Shown one piece after another: positions 50,062 to 58,124 of a stretch of DNA of 64,000 nucleotides. This DNA is from Anaerosacchariphilus hominis (GTDB lineage: Bacteria > Bacillota > Clostridia > Lachnospirales > Lachnospiraceae), in NCBI RefSeq assembly GCF_014290175.1, contig NZ_JACOOR010000006.1:214050-278049 (forward strand), written 5' to 3'. The notes beneath the pieces were generated by a model. That model was not told the origin of the DNA. It saw nothing but the letters and a program-made list of their open reading frames with translations, and did not search any database. Position 1 is the first letter of the stretch. Every line of letters starts with the position of its first letter. The position numbers were made by a program, and so were the translations under genes.

Positions 50062-51486
50062 CTAGTGTACGCAGGCATACCCATTCTCCGCGTCAAAGCC
50101 CACAGCTGTCACCAGACTCCCGGTGAAATGGTCATACACCAGCACATTGATACCGTTCAGGGTTTTTAACGCACTTTCGCCGCTATACACGATGGACTGA
50201 TTCCCGCCGCTGACCTTCACTTCCAGATCCGATGCCGCGAATTCCAGTACGCAGGATCCATCTGTTCCGCCAGCCAGCGCCCGGCCTCCGTCCACGCCGC
50301 CGATGAAGACGCCGCCCCGGGTCAGTACCTCCTGGGGCACGCCAAGCTCTGCCAGCACTTCCCCCACAGGCTGCTCTCCATTGTCATAAGCGCCGGTCAG
50401 ACCGATCACATAAGTATAGGTTCCGTCATTTTCCGCCAGGCGCTGCAGGAAGTCATACCAGCCTTCCTCCTCGGTCAGCATCTGGTTTAAGTCCTTCTGC
50501 TTCCAGTCGGCCGCATTTTCCTCCCAGCTGGCATAAGCCTCATCGCCCCGGTGATCTGCCAGATCATAGTTCGATGCCAGCCATCCCGCCAGATACCGGC
50601 TCAGCTTCTCCGTTCCCCGGTAATTCAGATGGGATGCCTCTGCCATATCTGTCTTGGGATCCAGCCCCAGCTCCTCATACATCTGATTAAAGTCCAGAAA
50701 CGGAATGCCCTCCTCCGCCGCGATTTCCCCGCAGCGGTTGAAGATTCTCTGCTCCTCCCCGATGATCCCCTGATAGGGTGAAATCATGAACACCAGCGGA
50801 ATCTCCTCTTCTTTTGCCAGCGCAATGATCTTCCGCAGATACTCCTCGGACTTGGGCGCCAGGTCGCTGCTTTCTGTGACCCCGCTCATATCCGCCATGG
50901 AATCATAGGATTTGGTCACATACAGGGGATAATAGCCCTTGGAGGCCCTGCCATGGGGATCGCCCAGGTACGCTGCGAAATCCTCCCTGGAAAGCTCCGT
51001 ATACCGGGAATGGTATACCGGATAACCCAGCAGATAGGGAATCAGGTTGTTCGGAGTGCTGACCCGGATATTTTCGATCTTTTCTTTCGAGAACTTCATA
51101 CCGAAGGTATTGGTGACCGTCCTGGCCTCTTCGATGTAGTCCCGGCTCTCGATGGCCCGCACCAGCTCCACCACCATGACCTTGGGCCGCTGATACTTCA
51201 GGCTCTCTTTCATATAATAGTAGGTGTTCCAGAGGGGCTGCAGGCTGCCCGCCAAATCGTAGGAGGAGATGCCCTCCTGCTCCCAGAGCACCGCCGGGTT
51301 AATATCGGAATAGGTATGGCTGCTTCCGTAGAACATCACATCGATGGTCCCGGGCTCCTGCTCGTAAAAGAGCTCCATGGGAACGATACCGTCCTTCTGC
51401 TTCAGGCTGAATACATCGTTCAGCTTCCACAGAAGCCCCGCCGCCAGGGCCAGAAATACAACCGTACCAATGAGTTTCTTTTTCAT
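50062..51486 (-). CDS. SGNH-fold membrane-anchored protein (DltD/AlgX-like), O-acyltransferase partner
   Basis: A 474-aa protein with an N-terminal membrane anchor (LIGTVVFLALAAGLLWKL) and an extracytoplasmic SGNH-like domain: DVMFYGSSHTYSDINPAVLW carries the nucleophile-type Ser/His region, and EASHLNYRGTEKLSRYL (about residue 285) the Asp/Ser-His end. Its C-terminal 100 residues are a beta-rich domain. Proteins of this kind pair with MBOAT acyltransferases to O-acylate surface polymers, as DltD with DltB or AlgX/AlgJ with AlgI; the MBOAT gene is 9 bases upstream in the same operon. Confidence 0.86.
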   Translation of the reverse strand: MKKKLIGTVVFLALAAGLLWKLNDVFSLKQKDGIVPMELFYEQEPGTIDVMFYGSSHTYSDINPAVLWEQEGISSYDLAGSLQPLWNTYYYMKESLKYQRPKVMVVELVRAIESRDYIEEARTVTNTFGMKFSKEKIENIRVSTPNNLIPYLLGYPVYHSRYTELSREDFAAYLGDPHGRASKGYYPLYVTKSYDSMADMSGVTESSDLAPKSEEYLRKIIALAKEEEIPLVFMISPYQGIIGEEQRIFNRCGEIAAEEGIPFLDFNQMYEELGLDPKTDMAEASHLNYRGTEKLSRYLAGWLASNYDLADHRGDEAYASWEENAADWKQKDLNQMLTEEEGWYDFLQRLAENDGTYTYVIGLTGAYDNGEQPVGEVLAELGVPQEVLTRGGVFIGGVDGGRALAGGTDGSCVLEFAASDLEVKVSGGNQSIVYSGESALKTLNGINVLVYDHFTGSLVTAVGFDAENGYACVH

Positions 51487-51495
51487 GTAATTCTC

Positions 51496-52977
51496 CTAAA
51501 ACTGGAAATAGATAAACTGCTGGGCGTCATATCCCGGACCGTAGATACCGAAAATGGCCACCGCTGCAATGAGCGCCAGCAGCACACTCCACCGGAACCA
51601 GAGATTCTGCTCCGCCAGAAACGCGTCCAGCTGCTGCTTTCTGAAATACCGTACCAGATCCGCCAAAAGCAGAACCAGAAGGCTCACGAACAGTACATTC
51701 ATTTCCACGCGATCCAGGCCCAGACTGTAAAGTCCGCCATTGAACAGGTTCCAGAGATCCGGCTTTGTCAACATCCGGCGGATATAGCCAAAGGCATCGC
51801 TGAGACTATTGGCCCGGAAAAAGATCCATGCAAAAGCCGTCAGGCAGAAGGTCACCAGTACCTGGCCCAGCTTGTAGCTGAAACAGTCGGTCTTTGTATG
51901 CAGCTTTTCATTGATTCGATCTTTCACACCCCGCAGCTCATAACCAATGATCTGATAGAGACCGTGCAGACCGCCCCAGACCACGAAGCTCCAGCTGGCT
52001 CCGTGCCACAGGCCGCTGGCCAGAAAGGTTACCATCAGATTGAAATATCTGCGTCCTTTTCCGCAGCGGCTGCCGCCCAGGGGAATATAGAGGTAGTCCC
52101 GGAACCAGCTGCTTAAGGAAATGTGCCATCTGCGCCAGAACTCCCGCATGGAGCGGGAAAAATAGGGCGTCCGAAAGTTCTCGGTGATCCCGAAATCCAG
52201 CACCTTCGCCACGCCGAAGGCCATCATGGAATAGCTGGCGAAATCGCAGTAAATCTGAATCGTATAGGCGATGGCTCCCACGGTCAGTCCGAAGGTGCCA
52301 TACATGTGATAGTTATCAAAGACCTGATTGGCCAGAATGGCGATCCGGTCCGCAATGACCATTTTCTGGAACAGTCCGAACAAAAGCAGGGTCAGTCCCC
52401 CCGCCACCCGCCCGAAATTCCAGAGGGCCTTTTCCGGAAGCTCCCGAATCTGCCGGAGCAGATTGCCGGAGCGCTCGATGGGGCCTGACAGAATCACCGG
52501 AAAGAAGGACACGAACAGGGCGTAGTTCAGAATGTTACGCTCTGCCTTTGTGTCGCCCCGGTAAATGTCCACCATGTAGCCCAGGGACTGGAAGGTATAG
52601 AAGGAGATTCCCACCGGCAGGCCAATGCTGAAAGGCTTATTCACGGGTCCCATTCCCGCCATTCCCAGCACCGTATTTACATTGCCCAGCAGAAAATCCA
52701 AATACTTCAGAAGTCCCAGTACCCCCAGGCTGCACAAAAAGGTCAGCCACATATAGAGTTTCTTCTTTTTGGGCTCCGCCCGCTCCACCAGAAGACCGCC
52801 GCCATAGGTGACCAGAGTGGAAAACAACAGAAAGACCACGTATTTCGGGCTTGCGCTCATGTAAAACGCATAGCTTGCCAAAAGAAGCCAGAGGCAGCGC
52901 AGTTTCTTCGGAATCATGAAATACACCAAAGCCGCCACCGGGAAAAAGATTGCAAATTGCAGCGAATTAAACAGCAT
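51496..52977 (-). CDS. MBOAT-family O-acyltransferase (AlgI/DltB-like)
   Basis: A 493-aa membrane protein with about ten hydrophobic segments and the MBOAT core: SIGLPVGISFYTFQSLGYM (about residue 100), REFWRRWHISLSSWFRDYLY (about 285) and the catalytic His in LWHGASWSFVVWGGLHG (about 325). It transfers an acyl group, most often acetyl, across the membrane to the SGNH partner or to the polymer. The ATG at 52975-52977 lies inside the end of the aminotransferase gene (11-base overlap) with GGAGGA about 11 bases upstream. Confidence 0.94.
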   Translation of the reverse strand: MLFNSLQFAIFFPVAALVYFMIPKKLRCLWLLLASYAFYMSASPKYVVFLLFSTLVTYGGGLLVERAEPKKKKLYMWLTFLCSLGVLGLLKYLDFLLGNVNTVLGMAGMGPVNKPFSIGLPVGISFYTFQSLGYMVDIYRGDTKAERNILNYALFVSFFPVILSGPIERSGNLLRQIRELPEKALWNFGRVAGGLTLLLFGLFQKMVIADRIAILANQVFDNYHMYGTFGLTVGAIAYTIQIYCDFASYSMMAFGVAKVLDFGITENFRTPYFSRSMREFWRRWHISLSSWFRDYLYIPLGGSRCGKGRRYFNLMVTFLASGLWHGASWSFVVWGGLHGLYQIIGYELRGVKDRINEKLHTKTDCFSYKLGQVLVTFCLTAFAWIFFRANSLSDAFGYIRRMLTKPDLWNLFNGGLYSLGLDRVEMNVLFVSLLVLLLADLVRYFRKQQLDAFLAEQNLWFRWSVLLALIAAVAIFGIYGPGYDAQQFIYFQF

Positions 52978-54160
52978 TCGTTCTATAATCCTCCATCAGC
53001 TTTTCAAAGGCCGGCATGGAATCCAGAATCGTCTTCTCAGACACGCAGTAGGAGATCCGCACGTAGCCCGGGCAGCCGAAATCGTCGCTGGGAACCAGAA
53101 GCAGATCATACTTTTTTGCCCTCTCACAGAAGGCGTAAGCGTCCTCCTCCAGGGCTTTCATGAACAGATAAAAGGCTCCCTGGGGCTTTACACAGGTATA
53201 GCCCATGCGCTGCAGGCCCTCCACCAGGATATCCCGGTTCTTCTTATAAGCGGAAATATCTCCGGTATCGTCCACGCACTTTGCCACCACCTGCTGGAAC
53301 AGGGAGGGCGCGCACACGAAGCCCAGTACCCGGGCTGCGCCTGCGATGGCCGGAGCCACATGCTCATGATCGGCGATGCGATCCGGAATCACGATATAGC
53401 CGATACGCTCTCCCGGCAGGGACAGGGACTTGCTGTAGGAATAGCAGACCAGCGTATCGTCATAATATTTTGTCAGATAGGGCACCTGGATGTCATCATA
53501 CACGATCTCCCGGTAAGGCTCGTCGGTAATCAGATAAATGGGCGCTCCGTACTCTTCGGACTTTTTTTTCAGAATCGCGCAAAGATTCTTGATTGTTTCT
53601 TCAGAATATACAACTCCGGAGGGGTTGTTCGGAGTATTCACGATAACCACCTTGGTTTTCGGTGTAATGGCCCGCTCAAAGGCTTCCGCGTCGATCTGGA
53701 AATCCGGAAGTTTCGCCGGAATCACATTCAGGACGGCGCCTGCGCCCTCGACCCAGACACGATACTCCGGGAAGAACGGCGCGAAAGTGATAACTTCTTC
53801 ACCTGGGTTCAACAGGGCTTTCAGACAGATATTTAAGGATGCGGCCGCTCCGCAGGTCATGAAGATATTCTCCATACGGAAGTTCTCGCCGAAGCGGCGG
53901 TTCAGGGACCCGGCAATGGCAGTACGCACCTTCGGGTCGCCCGGTGCCGGAGAATAAGCGTGGATCTTCTCAGGCGGCAGCTCCATCAGCTCCAAAATCG
54001 CCTGCTTCACGGATTCCGGCGCCGGGATGCTGGGATTGCCCAGGCTGAAATCATAGACCTTGTCCTCGCCGATCTCGGCCTTTCTCTTCAGGCCGTAGGA
54101 AAATATCTCTCTTATAACAGAGCTTTTACTGCCAAGCTCATAGCATTCCTGTGATATCAT
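52967..54160 (-). CDS. PLP-dependent class I/II aminotransferase
   Basis: A 397-aa aminotransferase. Cofactor motifs: TCGAAASLNICLKAL (about residue 103), NTPNNPSGVVYSEE (about 172), TDEPYREIVYDD (about 210) and the PLP lysine in CYSYSKSLSLPGERIGYIV (about residue 235). It is of the aspartate/aromatic aminotransferase fold; the amino acid is not determinable. First gene of a three-gene operon with MBOAT and SGNH genes (11-base overlap with the former), an unusual partner set. A promoter lies at 54261-54289 with a leader hairpin at 54225-54243. Confidence 0.92.
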   Translation of the reverse strand: MISQECYELGSKSSVIREIFSYGLKRKAEIGEDKVYDFSLGNPSIPAPESVKQAILELMELPPEKIHAYSPAPGDPKVRTAIAGSLNRRFGENFRMENIFMTCGAAASLNICLKALLNPGEEVITFAPFFPEYRVWVEGAGAVLNVIPAKLPDFQIDAEAFERAITPKTKVVIVNTPNNPSGVVYSEETIKNLCAILKKKSEEYGAPIYLITDEPYREIVYDDIQVPYLTKYYDDTLVCYSYSKSLSLPGERIGYIVIPDRIADHEHVAPAIAGAARVLGFVCAPSLFQQVVAKCVDDTGDISAYKKNRDILVEGLQRMGYTCVKPQGAFYLFMKALEEDAYAFCERAKKYDLLLVPSDDFGCPGYVRISYCVSEKTILDSMPAFEKLMEDYRTNAV

Positions 54161-54224
54161 AATTTTATCCTCCTCTGCAGATCATTCTTTATTCTGTTAT
54201 GATTCTGTCTGCATGATGAAAAGC

Positions 54225-54243
54225 GCGCCTGACGCACAGGCGC
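54225..54243 (-). promoter_or_regulatory. Leader hairpin, possible attenuator of the aminotransferase operon
   Basis: GCGCCTG (minus strand, 54237-54243) pairs with CAGGCGC (54225-54231) in the leader, followed by GCTTTT. Short T tract, so weak termination at best. Confidence 0.4.
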
Positions 54244-54260
54244 ACGGCATACTTGATATT

Positions 54261-54289
54261 ATTTTACTATCCGCAGAAAAAAAGTGCAA
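54261..54289 (-). promoter_or_regulatory. Putative sigma-A promoter of the aminotransferase-MBOAT-SGNH operon
   Basis: Minus-strand TTGCAC (54284-54289) and TAAAAT (54261-54266), 17-base spacer. Confidence 0.65.
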
Positions 54290-54321
54290 GGAAAATGCGC
54301 CGGTTCCCTTTGGAACTACGC

Positions 54322-54366
54322 AAAAAACGCCCCCGAAACCTGAATTTCTCCAGGCCCGGGGGCGTT
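54322..54366 (-). terminator. Rho-independent terminator of the ribosomal protein operon
   Basis: AACGCCCCCG (minus strand, 54357-54366) pairs with CGGGGGCGTT (54326-54335), with inner CCTGGA/TTCAGG pairing, followed by TTTTTT. It follows rplQ by about 40 bases. Confidence 0.93.
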
Positions 54367-54405
54367 CTAAGTTCAATCAAAGAATCTCGAACAATCAGAT
54401 AAGGC

Positions 54406-54942
54406 TTATACCAGCTCCAGAAGTACTTCCATCGCTGCGTCGCCCTTACGCTGGCCGATCTTTACGATTCTGGTGTAACCACCGTTGCGGCTTGCGTACT
54501 TCGGTGCGATCTCGTCGAACAGCTTTGCTGTCAGGTCAACCTTCTTGGTGCTCTTCTTCTTTCCTGCAGCTTCGGTCGGAACCTCAGTTACAGTGTAGAG
54601 AACCTTCAGCATCTGACGTCTGGCATGCAGTCTGGACGGCTGATCCTTCTTGATAGTCTTCTCTACTTCGTCGTATACGGTAACCTTCTTGCCGTCTACC
54701 ACTTCTTTTACGCGCTTTCCATCAGCGTCTTTACGCGGAACCTTAGCGGTAACAGTAACGGTATCGAAGTTGTCCTTCTCCTTTACTGCCAGTGCGATCA
54801 GTCCCTCAGCAATCTTGCGAACTTCCTTCGCCTTAGCCTCGGTAGTTACAATCTTGCCGTTCTCCAGAAGAGCGGTTACCTGATTTCTCAGGAGAGCCTT
54901 TCTCTGGCTGGATGTTCTGCTCAGTTTTCTATACTTTGCCAT
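54406..54942 (-). CDS. rplQ: 50S ribosomal protein L17
   Basis: L17 of the large subunit. The N-terminus [20 protein letters not shown] and the C-terminus [21 protein letters not shown] are standard. At 178 aa it is longer than the common 115-130 aa form: an extra charged segment (about residues 60-140, with [20 protein letters not shown] and [13 protein letters not shown]) sits between the conserved halves. The ATG at 54940-54942 has GGAGG 9 bases upstream. Last gene of the operon. Confidence 0.97.
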   Translation of the reverse strand: MAKYRKLSRTSSQRKALLRNQVTALLENGKIVTTEAKAKEVRKIAEGLIALAVKEKDNFDTVTVTAKVPRKDADGKRVKEVVDGKKVTVYDEVEKTIKKDQPSRLHARRQMLKVLYTVTEVPTEAAGKKKSTKKVDLTAKLFDEIAPKYASRNGGYTRIVKIGQRKGDAAMEVLLELV

Positions 54943-55090
54943 TTTTCTTTTCCTCCATCTGTGGAGCCACATCCCCATGCTTCTTCGGTCTTACTGGGGA
55001 GGACTTTCTTCCATAGTGTTTATGTGGGCGAGGAATTTTATTCCTCGCTCGGAATATCGGTACCTTCTCGAAGCCAGTTCGAGAAGTATC

Positions 55091-55120
55091 ACCCAAGCGA
55101 AGATTACTCTTCGCTTGGGT
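55091..55120 (-). promoter_or_regulatory. 13-bp hairpin across the rpoA stop codon
   Basis: ACCCAAGCGAAGA (minus strand, 55108-55120) pairs perfectly with TCTTCGCTTGGGT (55091-55103), the rpoA TAA lying in the four-base loop. No T run follows; two more hairpins lie in the 160-base rpoA-rplQ gap. It may be an RNA processing or L17-regulatory structure. Confidence 0.6.
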
Positions 55121-56063
55121 TCAGCTGTAATCCCAGCTCTTTCAGTTTTGCAAGAACCTCTTCCAGGGACTTACGGCCCAGGTTACGAACCTTCATCATA
55201 TCCTCCGGAGTTCTGTTGCAAAGCTCTTCTACTGTATTGATGCCTGCTCTCTTCAGGCAGTTGAAGGAACGAACGGAAAGCTCCAGCTCGTCGATGCTCA
55301 TTTCAAGCACTTTTTCCTTCTCATTGTCCTCTTTCTCTACCATAACCTCTGCGGTCTTGGCATTCTCGGACAGGTCGATGAACAGGCTCAGATGCTCGCT
55401 CAGTACCTTTGCAGCAAGGCTGACAGCCTCATCCGGAACCAGGGTTCCGTTTGTATACACATCAAGTGTCAGCTTGTCATAGTCAGTTACCTGACCAACA
55501 CGGGTATCCTGCACTGTCATGTTTACACGCTCAACGGGTGTATAGATAGAATCGATCGCAATCACTCCGATGGGAAGATCCGGATTCTTATTCTTATCTG
55601 CGCTCACGTAGCCTCTGCCCTTCGTAATCGTCAGCTCCATGTACAGCTTGCTGTCTGCGCCGCCGTTCAGATGAGCGATTACAAGCTCCGGGTTCAGAAT
55701 CTCGATGTCGGGATCTGCCTGAATATCAGCTGCTGTGACTACGCCCTCGCCATCGAACTCGATGTAGGCGATTTTCGCTTCGTTGCTGTCGCTTGTATTC
55801 CGAATGGCCAGATTCTTGATGTTCATGATGATCTCAGTTACGTCTTCCTTTACTCCAGGAATGGAACTGAACTCATGCAGAACGCCTTCGATCTTCACCT
55901 GGCTGACTGCTGCACCCGGTAACGAAGAAAGCATGATTCTTCTCAGTGAATTGCCCAGTGTCGTACCATAGCCTCTCTCGAGCGGCTCAACCACAAATTT
56001 TCCATACTTCTTATCATTTGAAATCTCTGCAATCTCAATTTTCGGTTTATTAAACTCGAACAC
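55104..56063 (-). CDS. rpoA: RNA polymerase alpha subunit
   Basis: A 319-aa alpha subunit: N-terminal assembly domain ([19 protein letters not shown], about residue 34) and C-terminal DNA/activator-binding domain ([39 protein letters not shown]). The start is a GTG at 56061-56063 with GGAGGAGCC upstream. Usual place between rpsD and rplQ. Confidence 0.98.
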   Translation of the reverse strand: MFEFNKPKIEIAEISNDKKYGKFVVEPLERGYGTTLGNSLRRIMLSSLPGAAVSQVKIEGVLHEFSSIPGVKEDVTEIIMNIKNLAIRNTSDSNEAKIAYIEFDGEGVVTAADIQADPDIEILNPELVIAHLNGGADSKLYMELTITKGRGYVSADKNKNPDLPIGVIAIDSIYTPVERVNMTVQDTRVGQVTDYDKLTLDVYTNGTLVPDEAVSLAAKVLSEHLSLFIDLSENAKTAEVMVEKEDNEKEKVLEMSIDELELSVRSFNCLKRAGINTVEELCNRTPEDMMKVRNLGRKSLEEVLAKLKELGLQLNPSEE

Positions 56064-56121
56064 TAAAAGGCTCCTCCTTCACATTTTGTTTGGGTGTTAT
56101 GCTGTCGATGTTATACTCAGA

Positions 56122-56715
56122 TTACTTAGAATACAGCTCGACGATAAGCATCTCATCAACCGGTACATCAATGACTTCTCTGGACGGAAGCTCCTTAACG
56201 GTTCCCTTCAGAGCCTCAAGGTCAGCCTCAAGCCACTCCGGAACAAGTCTTCCTGCAGTTGCCTCTACGATATCCTTATATCTCTGAGAACCCTTGCACT
56301 TCTCTTTGATTTCGATCACGTCGCCAGCCTTTACCAGGTAGGACGGGATGTTTACCTGCTTGCCGTTTACCAGAACGTGCTTGTGATCTACGATCTGACG
56401 AGCCTCTCTTCTGGTTCTGGCCAGGCCCAGACGGAACACTACGTTGTCCAGTCTGCTCTCCAGTAAGATCATCAGATTCTCACCGGTCATGCCCTTCATC
56501 TTATCTGCTCTCTTGTAGTAGTTCAGGAACGGCTTCTCAAGTACGCCGTAGATGAATTTTGCTTTCTGCTTCTCACGAAGCTGAAGTCCGTACTCGGACA
56601 TCTTTCTGTTTGCTCTCTTTAACTCTCTTGTGGACTTTTTATCAATTCCCAATACTGTCGGCTCCAGACCAAGGGAACGACATCTTTTTAAAACCGGAAC
56701 ACGATTGACTGCCAT
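56122..56715 (-). CDS. rpsD: 30S ribosomal protein S4
   Basis: A 197-aa S4 with the basic N-terminal half ([33 protein letters not shown]) and the S4 RNA-binding domain ([36 protein letters not shown]). It lacks the N-terminal four-cysteine zinc site, so it is the zinc-free form. S4 starts 30S assembly and in Firmicutes can repress its own mRNA. Confidence 0.98.
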   Translation of the reverse strand: MAVNRVPVLKRCRSLGLEPTVLGIDKKSTRELKRANRKMSEYGLQLREKQKAKFIYGVLEKPFLNYYKRADKMKGMTGENLMILLESRLDNVVFRLGLARTRREARQIVDHKHVLVNGKQVNIPSYLVKAGDVIEIKEKCKGSQRYKDIVEATAGRLVPEWLEADLEALKGTVKELPSREVIDVPVDEMLIVELYSK

Positions 56716-56733
56716 AACTTACGACCTCCTAAA

Positions 56734-57126
56734 TTAGACTCTTCTACGCTTGGGCGGACGGCATCCGTTGTGAGGAACGGGTGTTACGTCACGAATACTG
56801 GTTACCTCCAGACCACATGCCTGAAGTGCACGGATTGCTGCCTCACGGCCTGAACCCGGTCCCTTAACCATAACGTCTACAGTCTTGAGTCCATGTACCA
56901 GAGCTGCCTTGGTTGCAGTCTCAGCTGCCATCTGTGCAGCATACGGAGTAGATTTTCTTGAACCTCTAAATCCCAGACCACCGGCACTTGCCCATGACAG
57001 AGCGTTTCCTTCGGTATCTGTCAGGGTAACGATTGTATTGTTAAAAGATGACTGAATATGTGCCTGTCCGCGTTCAACGTTTTTCTTTACGCGCTTTTTT
57101 GTCACTTTCTTTGTAACTTTCGCCAT
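56734..57126 (-). CDS. rpsK: 30S ribosomal protein S11
   Basis: A 130-aa S11, a platform protein near the exit site. Conserved stretches [39 protein letters not shown] and the C-terminal [15 protein letters not shown] are intact. The basic N-terminus ([18 protein letters not shown]) is typical. 18 bases before rpsD. Confidence 0.98.
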   Translation of the reverse strand: MAKVTKKVTKKRVKKNVERGQAHIQSSFNNTIVTLTDTEGNALSWASAGGLGFRGSRKSTPYAAQMAAETATKAALVHGLKTVDVMVKGPGSGREAAIRALQACGLEVTSIRDVTPVPHNGCRPPKRRRV

Positions 57127-57177
57127 TTTAAACTAACCTACTTTCTTCATATCTTGCATTCGCTAAGTGCTCAATGC

Positions 57178-57546
57178 TTATTTCTTTTTGTTTGCTACTG
57201 TTCTCTTCGGACCCTTGCGAGTTCTTGCGTTGGTCTTTGTCTTCTGACCACGAACCGGCAGTCCCTTACGATGACGGATACCTCTGTAGCATCCGATCTC
57301 CTGCAGACGCTTGATGTTCATCGCGATCTCACGTCTTAAATCTCCCTCTACCATGTAGTCAGCGTCGATTACTTCGCTGATTCTCTTGACTTCCTCGTCA
57401 GTCAGGTCTCTTACACGGGTATCCGGATTTACCTTTGCTGCTTCCAGGATCTTGGTTGCGCTTACGCGGCCGATGCCGTATACATAAGTCAGACCAATCT
57501 CTACACGCTTTTCTCTTGGTAAGTCTACACCAGAAATACGAGCCAT
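57178..57546 (-). CDS. rpsM: 30S ribosomal protein S13
   Basis: A 122-aa S13, which contacts the 50S subunit and the P-site t[23 protein letters not shown] and the C-terminal [20 protein letters not shown] are standard. GGAGGAATAATCAA precedes the ATG. Unlike the close spacing usual in this operon, it is separated from rpmJ by 222 bases that fold into several hairpins. Confidence 0.98.
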   Translation of the reverse strand: MARISGVDLPREKRVEIGLTYVYGIGRVSATKILEAAKVNPDTRVRDLTDEEVKRISEVIDADYMVEGDLRREIAMNIKRLQEIGCYRGIRHRKGLPVRGQKTKTNARTRKGPKRTVANKKK

Positions 57547-57581
57547 TTGATTATTCCTCCATTTAATAAAAAATTGGGTTC

Positions 57582-57659
57582 CGGGCGTTTTTTAATAGGT
57601 GCCCGATGACACTTTCCTAAATGGGATGCGGTGTTCGCATCCAGCCGGGTAAATACCCG
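57582..57659 (-). promoter_or_regulatory. Structured leader of rpsM, candidate ribosomal-protein leader
   Basis: Three hairpins in the rpmJ-rpsM gap: CGGGTA/TACCCG (57654-57659 with 57646-57651), GGATGCG/CGCATCC (57636-57642 with 57624-57630) and CGGGC/GCCCG (57601-57605 with 57582-57586). No T run after any of them and no open reading frame of note. It could be an autoregulatory leader. Confidence 0.45.
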
Positions 57660-57768
57660 ACCTTTCAGATACTCTGCGGTACGCATTTCTCCGTTTTAAG
57701 CAATATCATTGTGAATAATCTCCTGCTCACAAATATATATGAAACGAGATTTATCACAATCTGCGGAA

Positions 57769-57882
57769 TTAACCCTGGCGCTGCTTGTGCTTCGGATTCT
57801 CGCAAATTACTCTGATACTACCTTTTCTCTTGATGATTTTGCACTTCTCGCAAATGGGTTTTACAGATGATCTTACTTTCAT
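57769..57882 (-). CDS. rpmJ: 50S ribosomal protein L36
   Basis: A 37-aa L36, the zinc-containing form: [20 protein letters not shown] with Cys11 and Cys14, then Cys27 and His32 ([13 protein letters not shown]). The ATG at 57880-57882 follows GAAAGGAGGATTTTTACG. First gene of this operon; infA, which normally precedes it, is absent. Confidence 0.97.
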   Translation of the reverse strand: MKVRSSVKPICEKCKIIKRKGSIRVICENPKHKQRQG

Positions 57883-58025
57883 CGTAAAAATCCTCCTTTC
57901 ACATCTTTCGTTCTTCTTCACCGTTCCACGACTGGGTTTTGAAGTGGAAAAATGCCGAAAAACAAGGCGTTTCTTGTTCCCGATCTCACGAATCTTCCAA
58001 AACCCGTTTCCTAAAAACAGGCGCA

Positions 58026-58073
58026 GAATCCCCGTGGAGATCATACGTCTAGTATGATAACACACGGGGATTC
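58026..58073. promoter_or_regulatory. Nested palindrome around the rpmJ promoter
   Basis: GAATCCCCGTG (58026-58036) is exactly inverted at 58063-58073, and inside it ATCATAC/GTATGAT (58040-58046 with 58052-58058) forms a second perfect inverted repeat. The -10 box lies in the inner repeat. Confidence 0.8.
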
Positions 58074-58082
58074 AGATTGCAA
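58054..58082 (-). promoter_or_regulatory. Putative sigma-A promoter of the rpmJ operon
   Basis: Minus-strand TTGCAA (58077-58082) and TATCAT (58054-58059), 17-base spacer. The leader to rpmJ is about 165 bases. Confidence 0.7.
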
Positions 58083-58124
58083 GTATTTTTTTATTTATCT
58101 TACCGGTTTTTTCAGCATTTCCTG

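Noticed and set aside
57883..58065. N-terminal extension of rpmJ (in-frame to 58065)
   Set aside because: The extension is rich in Arg/Lys without conservation, and the strong ribosome binding site lies at the normal 37-codon L36 start.
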